Shown: one piece after another, positions 22,127-28,992 of the stretch
Position numbering within the stretch: position 1 is the first letter of the stretch
Layout of the letters: each line of letters opens with the position of its first letter
NCBI GenBank assembly: GCA_035347995.1
Contig: DAOPQD010000034.1
Location: 1 to 28,992, forward strand
Origin: JAAZNO01 sp012798275
Lineage (GTDB): Bacteria > Chloroflexota > Anaerolineae > B4-G1 > SLSP01
Direction of reading: 5' to 3'
DNA length: 28,992 bases
Notes under the pieces: model-generated
What the model was told of the DNA's origin: nothing
What the model saw: the letters and a program-made list of their open reading frames with translations, nothing else
Database searches by the model: none
Made by a program: the position numbers and the translations under genes

Positions 22127-23055
22127 AAGCCGATGTGGAAGTCCGTCTGGAGACGCTGGCCCGCCAGCTGGGAGCCGTCGCCGAACGCCAGGGGCGTCTG
22201 GCGCGGTATTCGATGGCAGGCATTGGCGGCCCGGCAGAGCTGCTGGTGACGGCCCCGGATCGGGAAACCCTGGTGCAGGCGATCCTGGGCGCACGCGCGT
22301 TGGAGCTGCCGGTGTGGGTCTTTGGCGGGCTGACGAATTGTCTGATCTGCGACGCGGGCTTGCCTGGCGTGGTCGTGCTCAATCACGCGCGGGGGTACCG
22401 ATTTGAGGAGCACTTTCGCCTCCATGCCGAAACCGGCGCATTGGTAGCGCCGCTGGCGCGAGCCGCGCTGCAGCGCGGCCTGGGAGGGCTGACGTGGGCC
22501 GTGGGGTTGCCCGGCACCGTGGGGGGCATGGTGGTGAACAACGCCGGCGCTTTTGGCGGTGAGACCTCCATGGTCCTGCTTTCGGCGGAGCTGCTCAGCC
22601 CCGCCGGGGAGATCGTCCAGGTTGAGCCGGCGTGGTTTGAGTTCACGTATCGGCGTAGCCGGCTCAAGGGCTCTCAGGAGGGATGGATGGTACTGTCCGC
22701 GGTGTTCCAATTGCGGCCCGCCGAGGCGGCGCAGCTGCAGGCGAAAGCGGACGAGTACACGGCGCGGCGGCTGCGGGCGCAGCCGCCGGGGCGCACCCTG
22801 GGCTCGACGTTCAAGAATCCGCCGGGGGATTACGCAGGTCGGTTGATCGAGGCCGCCGGGTTGAAGGGACGGCGCGTGGGCGGGGTGGTCATCTCGCCGC
22901 AACACGCCAATTTCTTCGTCAACGAGGGCGATGGGACGGCGGCCGACTATCTCGCGTTGATCTGTCTGGCGCAGACGGAAGTGGAACGGCAGTTCGGCGT
23001 CCATTTGGAGCCGGAGATTGAATTTTTCGGAATGGAGTGTCACTGTGGGGGATAG
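22123..23055 (+). CDS. murB: UDP-N-acetylenolpyruvoylglucosamine reductase
   Basis: 310 residues, FAD-dependent. MurB reduces UDP-GlcNAc-enolpyruvate to UDP-MurNAc with NADPH. Seen are the early SMAGIGGPAELLV, the FAD-binding VFGGLTNCLICDAGLPG (the usual GSN is GLTN here), GLPGTVGGMVVNNAGAFGGE, FTYRRSRLK, the catalytic-serine region GRTLGSTFKNP, RLIEAAGLKGRRVGG and the glutamate in EPEIEFFG near the end. The loop and missing Tyr insertion suggest the type II form. The start GTG 22123 has GGAGG 11 bases upstream and overlaps the small gene by four bases. ddl starts 11 bases before its stop. Confidence 0.95.
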   Translation: MKADVEVRLETLARQLGAVAERQGRLARYSMAGIGGPAELLVTAPDRETLVQAILGARALELPVWVFGGLTNCLICDAGLPGVVVLNHARGYRFEEHFRLHAETGALVAPLARAALQRGLGGLTWAVGLPGTVGGMVVNNAGAFGGETSMVLLSAELLSPAGEIVQVEPAWFEFTYRRSRLKGSQEGWMVLSAVFQLRPAEAAQLQAKADEYTARRLRAQPPGRTLGSTFKNPPGDYAGRLIEAAGLKGRRVGGVVISPQHANFFVNEGDGTAADYLALICLAQTEVERQFGVHLEPEIEFFGMECHCGG

Positions 23056-24175
23056 ATTGAAGGTGGCGGTGCTGTTTGGCGGGCGCTCTGGCGAGCACGA
23101 GGTGAGTCTGGCCTCGGCGCGATCGGTGCTGGGGGCGCTCGATCCCGCCAAATACGACATCATCCAGGTGGGCATTACCCGCCAGGGAGCATGGATCGTG
23201 GGGGAGGACGTGCTGGGGGCCCTGCAGGCCGAAATATTTGAGGGCGTTCGCCCGGTGGCGTTGTTGCCCGACACGCTGCGGCGGGGCCTGTGGGAAATCG
23301 AGCCCCTGGACGGGGCGGCCCGGTTGCGCCTGTTTTCGCGCGTGGATGTGGTTTTCCCGGTATTGCACGGCACGTTCGGCGAGGATGGCGCCCTCCAGGG
23401 CCTGCTGGAGCTGGCGGACGTGCCCTATGTGGGCTGCGGCGTCCTGGCCTCGGCGGTAGCCATGGATAAGCTCCTTTTCAAGGACGTCTGCAAGGCGCAT
23501 GGATTGCCCATCGCCGCCTACGTGGGACTCAGCCGTCGTCGGTGGGAGCGTGAGCCGCAGGCGGTGTTGGAGGAAGTCGAAAGCACTTTGCCTTACCCGA
23601 TTTTTACCAAGCCGGCGAATTTGGGCTCGTCGGTGGGGATCACCAAATGCCGGAGCCGCTCGGATTTGTTGGAAGGCCTGCAGGAGGCCGCCTGTTACGA
23701 CCGGCGCATTCTGGTTGAGCAGGCGGTGCCGGCGGCGCGCGAGATTGAGGTGAGCGTGCTGGGCAACGAGGCGCCCTCGGCGTCGGTGCCGGGTGAGATC
23801 ATCCCCAGCCGCGAGTTCTACGATTACGCGGCGAAGTATCTGGACGAGGGTGAGCACGCCTCGCAGCTGCTCATTCCGGCGCCCCTCAGCGCCGGGCTGA
23901 GCGAGCAGGTGCGGGAGCTGGCCATTCGCGCGTATCGCGCCATTGATGGGGCCGGCATGGTGCGGGCGGATTTTCTGCTCGATAACGCGAGCGGCACGGT
24001 GTATCTGAACGAACTCAACACGATTCCGGGGTTCACCAAGATCAGTATGTACCCGAAATTGTGGGAAGCGACGGGCGTCCCCTATCCGCGCCTGCTGAGC
24101 TGGTTGATTGATCTGGCGTTGGAGCGGCATGGGGAGACTGCGCGTTCGGAGCGGGTGTATCGTCCCGGCGCGTGA
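23045..24175 (+). CDS. ddl: D-alanine--D-alanine ligase
   Basis: About 376 residues, ATP-grasp fold. It makes the D-Ala-D-Ala used by MurF. Seen are VAVLFGGRSGEHEVSLASA at the start, VFPVLHGTFGEDGALQGLLE, MDKLLFK, the ATP-binding KPANLGSSVGI, and the C-terminal ADFLLDNASGTVYLNELNTIPGFT with the metal ligands. The omega-loop reads SREFYDYAAKYLDEG; the Tyr of the AAKY element is typical of D-Ala-D-Ala enzymes rather than D-Ala-D-Lac (VanA-type) ones. GTG 23045 is chosen because TGGAG lies seven bases before it. The open frame reaches TTG 23018 inside murB, and TTG 23057 is also possible. Confidence 0.95.
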   Translation: MGDRLKVAVLFGGRSGEHEVSLASARSVLGALDPAKYDIIQVGITRQGAWIVGEDVLGALQAEIFEGVRPVALLPDTLRRGLWEIEPLDGAARLRLFSRVDVVFPVLHGTFGEDGALQGLLELADVPYVGCGVLASAVAMDKLLFKDVCKAHGLPIAAYVGLSRRRWEREPQAVLEEVESTLPYPIFTKPANLGSSVGITKCRSRSDLLEGLQEAACYDRRILVEQAVPAAREIEVSVLGNEAPSASVPGEIIPSREFYDYAAKYLDEGEHASQLLIPAPLSAGLSEQVRELAIRAYRAIDGAGMVRADFLLDNASGTVYLNELNTIPGFTKISMYPKLWEATGVPYPRLLSWLIDLALERHGETARSERVYRPGA

Positions 24176-24204
24176 ATTACGAGCGTCAGCAGGGGGAGGG
24201 GAGC

Positions 24205-25002
24205 ATGGCCAGGCGAAATTATCCTCGAACTGCAGCCCTGTTAGGGGCGCAGCCGGTGGTGGTGCGGCAGGTCCAGGGCAGTCATCACCAGGTTCAGACG
24301 GTCGCCCCGGCATTCCGGGTTCCCTGGCGCGTGTTGCTGCCGGTCCTGTTGCTCGCGGCGGCGCTGCTCTGGCTGTGGCTCGATCCCAGCTGGTATGTGG
24401 ACGCGACTCGGGTGCGGGTGACCGGCGCCTCCGCTATGGAGACCCGCCGCGATGTGGCGTTGGCGGGCCAGGTATTGGGGTTGCACGGCCTGTGGTTGCG
24501 TCCGAGCGCCATCATCTCGCAGGTGCTGGCCGCCGTGCCGGTGGTGGCGGAAGCGGACGCTTCCTGCCGCATCTATCCCGCGTCGTGCACGATCGCCGTT
24601 CGAGAGCGCGAGCCGGTGTTGCAATGGCTTGCGCCGGAAGGGACCTTCTGGGTGGACGCGGAGGGGCTGGTGATGCCGGTGCGTTCGGAGCGGGACGACC
24701 TGCCGGTCATCAGCGGTCCGCTGCCCGCCGGTGCGGTACCCCCGGCGGTGCTCGATGGGATGCGCGCCTTGCAGGCCCTGAACCTGCCAGGGGGCGCAGT
24801 GAGCTATCACCCCCAACGGGGATTGTTGTGGCACAGCCCCGACGGCGTGACAGTGGCGTTTGGGGTGGGAGCGGAGATGGCGCCGCGCTGGCAGCTCTAT
24901 GAGCGCTTGTTGACCCAGCTCCGCGCGGAGGGGATCACTCCCAGCGCTGTGGACGTGCGCTGTTTGCAGGCGCCGGTGTACAAAGTGAGCGGTGGTTGGT
25001 GA
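24205..25002 (+). CDS. ftsQ: FtsQ/DivIB division protein
   Basis: 265 residues. A basic cytoplasmic N-terminus (1-40) precedes one membrane helix (about 41-59), then an extracytoplasmic POTRA domain (about 65-135, YVDATRVRVTGASAMETRRDV to IAVREREPVLQWL) and a beta domain ending at VYKVSGGW. This is the FtsQ arrangement; it scaffolds FtsL and FtsB. ATG 24205 is chosen because GGGGGAGG lies five bases upstream. GTG 24172, overlapping the ddl stop as GTGA, would add 11 residues but has no ribosome site. Confidence 0.88.
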   Translation: MARRNYPRTAALLGAQPVVVRQVQGSHHQVQTVAPAFRVPWRVLLPVLLLAAALLWLWLDPSWYVDATRVRVTGASAMETRRDVALAGQVLGLHGLWLRPSAIISQVLAAVPVVAEADASCRIYPASCTIAVREREPVLQWLAPEGTFWVDAEGLVMPVRSERDDLPVISGPLPAGAVPPAVLDGMRALQALNLPGGAVSYHPQRGLLWHSPDGVTVAFGVGAEMAPRWQLYERLLTQLRAEGITPSAVDVRCLQAPVYKVSGGW

Positions 25003-25061
25003 GGATGGCAGGCGGCCGGAAAACGTGGCGGGCTCATGGAATGCTCGGATGAGGTAGCGGC

Positions 25062-26291
25062 ATGGAACAATCGGTGGTCGGCATTGACGTCGGCAGTCAC
25101 AAGATAGAGGTGTTGGTTGGCGAGGTCAGCGAGAACGGCGGAACCCGCATCGTGGGGGTGGGGCAGGCGCCGTCGCGGGGCGTGCGCAAGGGCGTCATCG
25201 TCAATGTCGCGGAGGCGACCGCGGCGATCGCCGAAGCCGTCGCGCGAGCGGAACAGAGCTCCGGCTACCAGATCGAGCGGGCGTATGTGAGCATCAACGG
25301 CGCGCACATCAGCTCGCGCAACAGTCCGGGCGTGGTGGGCGTCTCGCGGCGTGATCGGGGCATCACGGCAGAGGATGTGGATCGCGCGCTGGAAGCCGCC
25401 GGGGCGATCGCGCTGCCGCAGAATCAGGAGCTGCTGCACATCATCCCGCGTGCGTATATCGTGGACGGGCAGAACGGGGTGCGCGATCCCCTGGGGATGC
25501 ACGGCTTTCGCCTGGAAGTGGAAGCGCATGTGGTGATGGGGTCCATGACCGCGATCCAGAACCTCACCAAATGCGTCAACGGCGCCGGTGTCGAGGTGAG
25601 CGAATTGGTATTGAGCAGTCTGGCCGCCGGGGCCTCGTTGCTCACCAACACCGAGAAGGAAATGGGCGTGGTGCTCGTGGACATTGGCGAGGGCACGACC
25701 GACATTGCCATCTTCATTGAGGGGACGGTCTGGTACACGCGCACGTTGCCCATGGGCGGGGAATATATCACCAACGACATTGCCATTGGCTTGCGGCTGC
25801 CGCCGGAGACGGCGGAAGAGGTGAAGTTGCGCTATGGACACGCGATGATGGCGCAGGTGGCGGAAGATGAGCGCTTCACGATTTCGCCGTATGGCGAGAG
25901 TGCGCCGGTGGTCGTCCCGCGCTGGAAACTGGCGCAGATTGTGATGGCGCGCAGTGAGGAGATTCTGGAAAACGTGCAGCAGGAGATCAAGCGTTCGGGC
26001 TACGATGGCTTGCTGCCGGCGGGACTGGTGCTTTGCGGGGGAACGGCGCTGCTACCGGGATTCCGCGATCTGGCGCGGGATATTTTTGACTTGCCGGTGC
26101 AGATCGGCGTGCCGCAAGGGTTGGGAGGCCTGGCGGATAAGGTCGCCTCACCAGCCTCGGCGGTGAGCGTCGGGCTGTTGAAGTGGACCCCGATGTGGGA
26201 GGACGGGGGCGGCGCCAGCGCCTGGAAATCCTCACGCGCCTCGTGGTGGAAGCGGATAGGAAGCTGGTTGCGGGCTTTGATGCCAGGGTGA
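25062..26291 (+). CDS. ftsA: Cell division protein FtsA
   Basis: 409 residues, actin-like ATPase that ties FtsZ to the membrane. The start EQSVVGIDVGSHKIEVLVGE is the phosphate 1 motif, followed by the 1C subdomain, VVLVDIGEGTTDIAIF (phosphate 2, D207) and VLCGGTALLPGFRDLA. The last 16 residues, SWWKRIGSWLRALMPG, form an amphipathic helix with paired Trp and basic residues, the membrane-targeting sequence. GAGG lies seven bases before ATG. A 59-base gap separates it from ftsQ and 54 bases separate it from ftsZ. Confidence 0.96.
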   Translation: MEQSVVGIDVGSHKIEVLVGEVSENGGTRIVGVGQAPSRGVRKGVIVNVAEATAAIAEAVARAEQSSGYQIERAYVSINGAHISSRNSPGVVGVSRRDRGITAEDVDRALEAAGAIALPQNQELLHIIPRAYIVDGQNGVRDPLGMHGFRLEVEAHVVMGSMTAIQNLTKCVNGAGVEVSELVLSSLAAGASLLTNTEKEMGVVLVDIGEGTTDIAIFIEGTVWYTRTLPMGGEYITNDIAIGLRLPPETAEEVKLRYGHAMMAQVAEDERFTISPYGESAPVVVPRWKLAQIVMARSEEILENVQQEIKRSGYDGLLPAGLVLCGGTALLPGFRDLARDIFDLPVQIGVPQGLGGLADKVASPASAVSVGLLKWTPMWEDGGGASAWKSSRASWWKRIGSWLRALMPG

Positions 26292-26299
26292 AGGTGCAT

Positions 26300-26315
26300 T
26301 GAGAATTGAATCTCA
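26300..26315 (+). other. Small AT-rich hairpin upstream of ftsZ
   Basis: TGAGA and TCTCA pair around ATTGAA in an AT-rich patch between ftsA and ftsZ. A TTGAGA at 26299-26304 could serve as a weak -35, but no convincing -10 follows. It may be an internal regulatory site giving extra ftsZ expression. Confidence 0.25.
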
Positions 26316-26345
26316 TTCAGGCTATTGTTTTATGGAGGTGGCAAA

Positions 26346-27416
26346 ATGGGTGTCGTGGTTGAGAATTTCGCGCAGATTCGGGTGGTGGGGGTCGGCGGTG
26401 GCGGCTGCAATGCCGTCAATCGGATGATTGCCGAGGGCCTGCAGGGCGTGGATTTTATTGCCGTCAACACGGATGCGCAGGCGTTGATGCTCTCCGACGC
26501 GCCCAAGCGGGTGCGCCTGGGGGACAATGTGACGCGCGGCCTGGGCGCCGGCGGCAATCCCGAGTTCGGCCAGAAGGCGGCGGAGGAATCGGCAGCCGAG
26601 ATGCTCGAGGTGCTCGACGGGGCCGATATGGTCTTCGTCACGGCGGGCATGGGCGGTGGCACCGGGACGGGCGCGGCGCCGGTCATCGCCCGCATCGCCA
26701 AGGAGCAGGTGAAAGCGCTGACAATTGGGGTGGTCACCCGCCCCTTCACCTTTGAGGGCTCGCGGCGACAGCGCACGGCGGTAGAGGGCATCGAGGCACT
26801 CAAGCAGGTGGTGGACACGCTGATCGTGATCCCTAACGATCGGCTGTTGGAGATCACCGAGAAGCGCATGACGATGCTCAATGCCTTTGCGCTCGCCGAT
26901 GACGTGCTGCGCCAGGGCATTCAGGGCATCACCGAAGTCATCACCGTGCCGGGGCTCATCAACCTGGACTTCGCCGACGTGAAGGCGATCATGCAGGAAG
27001 GCGGCGCGGCGCTGATGGCGATCGGGCGGGCGAGCGGCGACAATCGCGCCGTGGAAGCCGCGCAGCAGGCCATTTCGAGCCGGCTGTTGGATGTTACCAT
27101 CGAAGGCGCGCGCGGCATCCTCTTGAACATCGCTGGCGGCCCCAACATGACCCTGTTCGAGGTCAACGAGGCGGCTTCGCTCATCCGCGAGACCGCGCAT
27201 CAGGACGTCAACCTCATCTTTGGGGCGGTGGTGGATCCCGCGATGGCCGACGACATCCGCATCACGATCGTGGCGACCGGCTTCGATCAGGAGGACGTGC
27301 CCGTTCGGGCGCCGGCGCAACAGCTGCGTCGGGAGATGCGGGAGAGCATTCTCGTCCAGCAGCCGGTTGATCCTCACAACGTCGAGATCCCGACTTTCAT
27401 GCGCCGCCATTCGTGA
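26346..27416 (+). CDS. ftsZ: Cell division protein FtsZ
   Basis: 356 residues, tubulin-like GTPase that forms the division ring. Seen are VVGVGGGGCNAVNRM, the tubulin signature GGGTGTG (103-109), RPFTFEGSRR, NDRL, the T7 loop NLDFADVK, and the C-terminal peptide EIPTFMRRHS that binds FtsA. The variable linker before that peptide is short. ATG 26346 has GGAGGTGG in good position; a frame extension to 26325 lies in the ribosome site. It is the last dcw gene and is followed by two intrinsic terminators. Confidence 0.98.
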   Translation: MGVVVENFAQIRVVGVGGGGCNAVNRMIAEGLQGVDFIAVNTDAQALMLSDAPKRVRLGDNVTRGLGAGGNPEFGQKAAEESAAEMLEVLDGADMVFVTAGMGGGTGTGAAPVIARIAKEQVKALTIGVVTRPFTFEGSRRQRTAVEGIEALKQVVDTLIVIPNDRLLEITEKRMTMLNAFALADDVLRQGIQGITEVITVPGLINLDFADVKAIMQEGGAALMAIGRASGDNRAVEAAQQAISSRLLDVTIEGARGILLNIAGGPNMTLFEVNEAASLIRETAHQDVNLIFGAVVDPAMADDIRITIVATGFDQEDVPVRAPAQQLRREMRESILVQQPVDPHNVEIPTFMRRHS

Positions 27417-27437
27417 GTGGGATTCAGACACGGGGAG

Positions 27438-27473
27438 CACGGAGGCTGGCTCCCAGGCAGTCTCCGTGTTTTT
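27438..27473 (+). terminator. Intrinsic terminator of the dcw operon
   Basis: CACGGAGGCTG and CAGTCTCCGTG pair over 11 bp (one G-U pair) around a 9-base loop and are followed directly by five T. It begins 21 bases after the ftsZ stop. Confidence 0.85.
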
Positions 27474-27527
27474 CGCGTCCCGGCGATGACAATTTTCATG
27501 CGCCCGGGTGAGGCTTTCACTGCGGGG

Positions 27528-27548
27528 GGCCATGCTGTGGGCATGGCC
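27528..27548 (+). other. Hairpin between the two terminators
   Basis: GGCCATGC and GCATGGCC pair perfectly over 8 bp around TGTGG, with no T-run. With the two flanking terminators it makes three hairpins in a stretch (27417-27733) that otherwise holds only the ABC gene promoter. A small RNA here is possible but has no recognisable promoter. Confidence 0.35.
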
Positions 27549-27589
27549 GTGTGAGGAAGTGTCGCCCTCCTTTGTCACCTGGCTTGACG

Positions 27590-27619
27590 CGGGCGCTCTG
27601 GAAACAGAGCGCCCGTTTT
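27590..27619 (+). terminator. Second intrinsic terminator with GAAA tetraloop
   Basis: CGGGCGCTCTG and CAGAGCGCCCG form a perfect 11-bp stem closed by a GAAA tetraloop and followed by TTTTGTT. It backs up the dcw terminator or ends a separate short transcript. Confidence 0.85.
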
Positions 27620-27695
27620 GTTGTGCGCGATGCTGCCGGGTGGGGCGATTTCGTTTTGAGCCATCAGGCACTCTGCTTTAGGAAATTTGCCTTTA

Positions 27696-27704
27696 TGGTA
27701 TAAT
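27696..27704 (+). promoter_or_regulatory. Extended -10 promoter of the ABC transporter gene
   Basis: TGGTATAAT is a perfect extended -10 (TGn plus TATAAT at 27699-27704). The -35 is weak, as is usual for this promoter class. The predicted start near 27711 leaves a short leader containing AGGAGG before ATG 27734. Confidence 0.7.
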
Positions 27705-27733
27705 GGAGTTATAGGGTTAGAGGAGGGTTTGAT

Positions 27734-28681
27734 ATGATCGAAATGGTGGGCCTGACGAAGCAGTTTGAGACGGTGTTGGCGGTGGACGGCATCACGCTCA
27801 CCGTGCGGCCCGGCGAGGTGCTGGCGTTGTTGGGACCCAACGGCGCCGGCAAGACGACGACGGTGCGGATGCTGTCGGCGGTGTTGCGGCCAACGGCGGG
27901 ATCCGCTAGGGTTGCCGGTTTCGATGTCGCCCGACAGAGTCTGGAGGTCCGGCAGCACGTGGGGGTGCTCACGGAGTCGCCGGGGTTGTATCATCGCATG
28001 TCGGGGCAGGAATACCTCGAGTTCTTTGGCGAAGTGCGGGGGATGTCGGTTGAGGCGCGTCGGGCGCGGATTGCCTATCTCGCCGAGTGGTTTGGGATGA
28101 GCGAGGTGCTGGACCGCCGCCTGGGGGAATATTCCCGTGGCATGGCGCAGAAGGTGGCGTTGATGCGCACGTTGCTCCATGACCCGGCGGTGTTGTTGCT
28201 CGACGAGCCGACGGCGACGATGGACCCGCAGAGCGCGCGGTTGGTGCGTGACGCGATTTTGCAGCTGCGCAGCGACCAACGCACCCTCATCATCTGCACG
28301 CACAACCTGATGGAGGCGGAAGAGCTTGCCGATCGTATCGCTATCATTCGTCAGGGCCGCATCGTGGCGGAGGGCACCTCCGTGGAGTTGAAACGGCGCT
28401 TGCTCGGAGCGCCGCTCATGGAAGTGCGTTTAGCGCAGCCGGGGGTCAATGGCGCGGTTGACCTGGTGGCGCGTTTCGCGGAGGTCGAGGCCAGCGGCCC
28501 CGACGTCATCCGTTATCGGGCCGACCATCCCATGGAGGCCAACCCGGCGATTTTGGCGGCGCTGCTCAGTGCGGGGATGAAGGTCTTCTCGCTCAGCGAG
28601 GTGCCGCAAAGCCTGGAAAGCGTGTACTTGCGGGTGGTCGCCGATGGGGTGGAGAGTCCGCGAGCCGGCGCGGCTATTTGA
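27734..28681 (+). CDS. ABC-2-type (DrrA-like) transporter ATP-binding protein
   Basis: 315 residues. Walker A GPNGAGKT (34-41), Q-loop region around VLTESPGLYHRMS, signature YSRGMAQK (133-140), Walker B VLLLDEPT (153-160) and CTHNL with the H-loop. The C-terminal 90 residues form the DrrA-type extra domain. These ATPases drive export of drugs, lipids or polysaccharides through an ABC-2 permease. No permease follows; the next 311 bases are non-coding and end in a repeat, so the partner probably lies beyond the window. AGGAGG lies eight bases before the ATG. Confidence 0.9.
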   Translation: MIEMVGLTKQFETVLAVDGITLTVRPGEVLALLGPNGAGKTTTVRMLSAVLRPTAGSARVAGFDVARQSLEVRQHVGVLTESPGLYHRMSGQEYLEFFGEVRGMSVEARRARIAYLAEWFGMSEVLDRRLGEYSRGMAQKVALMRTLLHDPAVLLLDEPTATMDPQSARLVRDAILQLRSDQRTLIICTHNLMEAEELADRIAIIRQGRIVAEGTSVELKRRLLGAPLMEVRLAQPGVNGAVDLVARFAEVEASGPDVIRYRADHPMEANPAILAALLSAGMKVFSLSEVPQSLESVYLRVVADGVESPRAGAAI

Positions 28682-28790
28682 GCCGGGGATGGAATTCCCC
28701 GCCTGAGACCGGCAGCCGACTCCCGGAAATGAGAATAACAATGTGAGGTGTGAGCCGTGACCCGTGAGCAGAGACTGTGACTACTCTCTT

Positions 28791-28811
28791 CTCACGGCTC
28801 ACTGCTCTCTA
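28791..28811 (+). repeat. Second copy of the short dispersed repeat
   Basis: Matches 5697-5717 at 20 of 21 positions. The flanks also share CAGAGAC words and a following T-run and ATG. It abuts the inner edge of the right end repeat. The rest of 28682-28790 holds a small hairpin (CGGGGA at 28684-28689 with TCCCCG at 28696-28701) and no gene. Confidence 0.55.
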
Positions 28812-28978
28812 TTTTTTGAGGGAGACGCCATGTGCTGGCGCACATCATCCAAAAAAGAAAATGTGCGGTCATTGTTCGGCCTGGCGTCAGGTAGCTCGAT
28901 GGCAATGGATGAACTTTTGTAAGCTGTAGCCTTTGCTCCTCCCCCAGCCCCCTCCCCAACGGCGCAGGCGCCGTTGGG
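28808..28978 (-). repeat. Right copy of the structured end repeat
   Basis: Reverse complement of 1-170 at about 86% identity, so the window is bounded by inverted copies. It includes a perfect hairpin ATGTGC/GCACAT around TGGC (28830-28845), the C-rich complement of the G-quadruplex block, and the outer palindrome. An ATG at 28830 opens no meaningful frame. The same structure in both copies without shared coding sequence points to a non-coding element. Confidence 0.8.
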
Positions 28979-28985
28979 GAGGGGG
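28948..28985. repeat. Perfect 18-bp-arm palindrome at the outer edge of the end repeat
   Basis: The arms (28948-28965 and 28968-28985) pair without mismatch around AG: five C, T, four C, AACGGCGC on the left. It is followed by AGAAAAA and then the window ends. The left copy at position 1 is cut inside the equivalent palindrome, as expected if the assembly broke here. Confidence 0.85.
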
Positions 28986-28992
28986 AGAAAAA

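Noticed and set aside
23045..24175. VanA-like D-Ala-D-Lac ligase (vancomycin resistance)
   Set aside because: The omega-loop has the AAKY element typical of D-Ala-D-Ala ligases, and the gene sits in the dcw cluster without vanH or vanX.
1..28992. tRNA, rRNA, CRISPR array or insertion sequence
   Set aside because: No cloverleaf, rRNA core, regularly spaced repeats or transposase frame seen on either strand.

Overview
This GC-rich bacterial window (28,992 bases) is dominated by a nearly complete division and cell wall (dcw) cluster reading left to right from about 8.4 to 27.5 kb. The gene set is a full monoderm-style dcw cluster, a membrane-anchored baseplate-J-like protein between alaS and ruvX, a SagB-type nitroreductase, NurA with a HerA-type HAS-barrel partner, and a MraZ-box promoter. 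This fits Chloroflexota, probably an Anaerolineae-like lineage. That placement is inference from gene content; no rRNA or tRNA is present.

Layout. Bases 1-306 hold only repeats. Bases 307-5158 (minus strand) encode alaS, a baseplate-J-like membrane protein and ruvX, with a clear promoter in front of alaS. Bases 5335-6500 (plus) hold a small membrane protein and a nitroreductase. Bases 6528-8323 (minus) hold nurA and a HAS-barrel protein, with no herA in view. From a divergent regulatory region at 8324-8544 the dcw operon runs mraZ, rsmH, ftsL, ftsI, murF, mraY, murD, ftsW, murG, a three-gene non-dcw block, murC, an unlisted 51-codon small gene, murB, ddl, ftsQ, ftsA, ftsZ. murE is absent. Two strong intrinsic terminators follow ftsZ. 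An ABC-transporter ATPase with its own extended -10 promoter follows, and the window ends in a repeat.

How the genes work together. MurC, D, F, MraY and MurG make lipid II. Ddl supplies D-Ala-D-Ala and MurB supplies UDP-MurNAc. FtsW and FtsI polymerise and cross-link at the septum, FtsL and FtsQ link them to the divisome, and FtsA and FtsZ form the cytoplasmic ring. MraZ probably autoregulates the operon through four TGGG boxes spaced exactly 10 bp across the predicted start of transcription.

Most interesting parts. (1) A CvpA-like membrane protein, an ABC/OLD-type AAA ATPase and a small PD-(D/E)XK nuclease sit between murG and murC. The ATPase and nuclease are visibly lower in GC than their neighbours, and the block is bracketed by the 8-mer AAATGGTG. 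The ATPase and nuclease look like a candidate two-gene defence or DNA-processing module. (2) The 51-codon gene between murC and murB has a good ribosome binding site and overlaps both neighbours. (3) A diverged inverted repeat of about 170 bp lies at the two ends of the window, with a perfect palindrome, a G-quadruplex motif and a hairpin with one covarying pair. This suggests a dispersed structured element at which the assembly probably broke.
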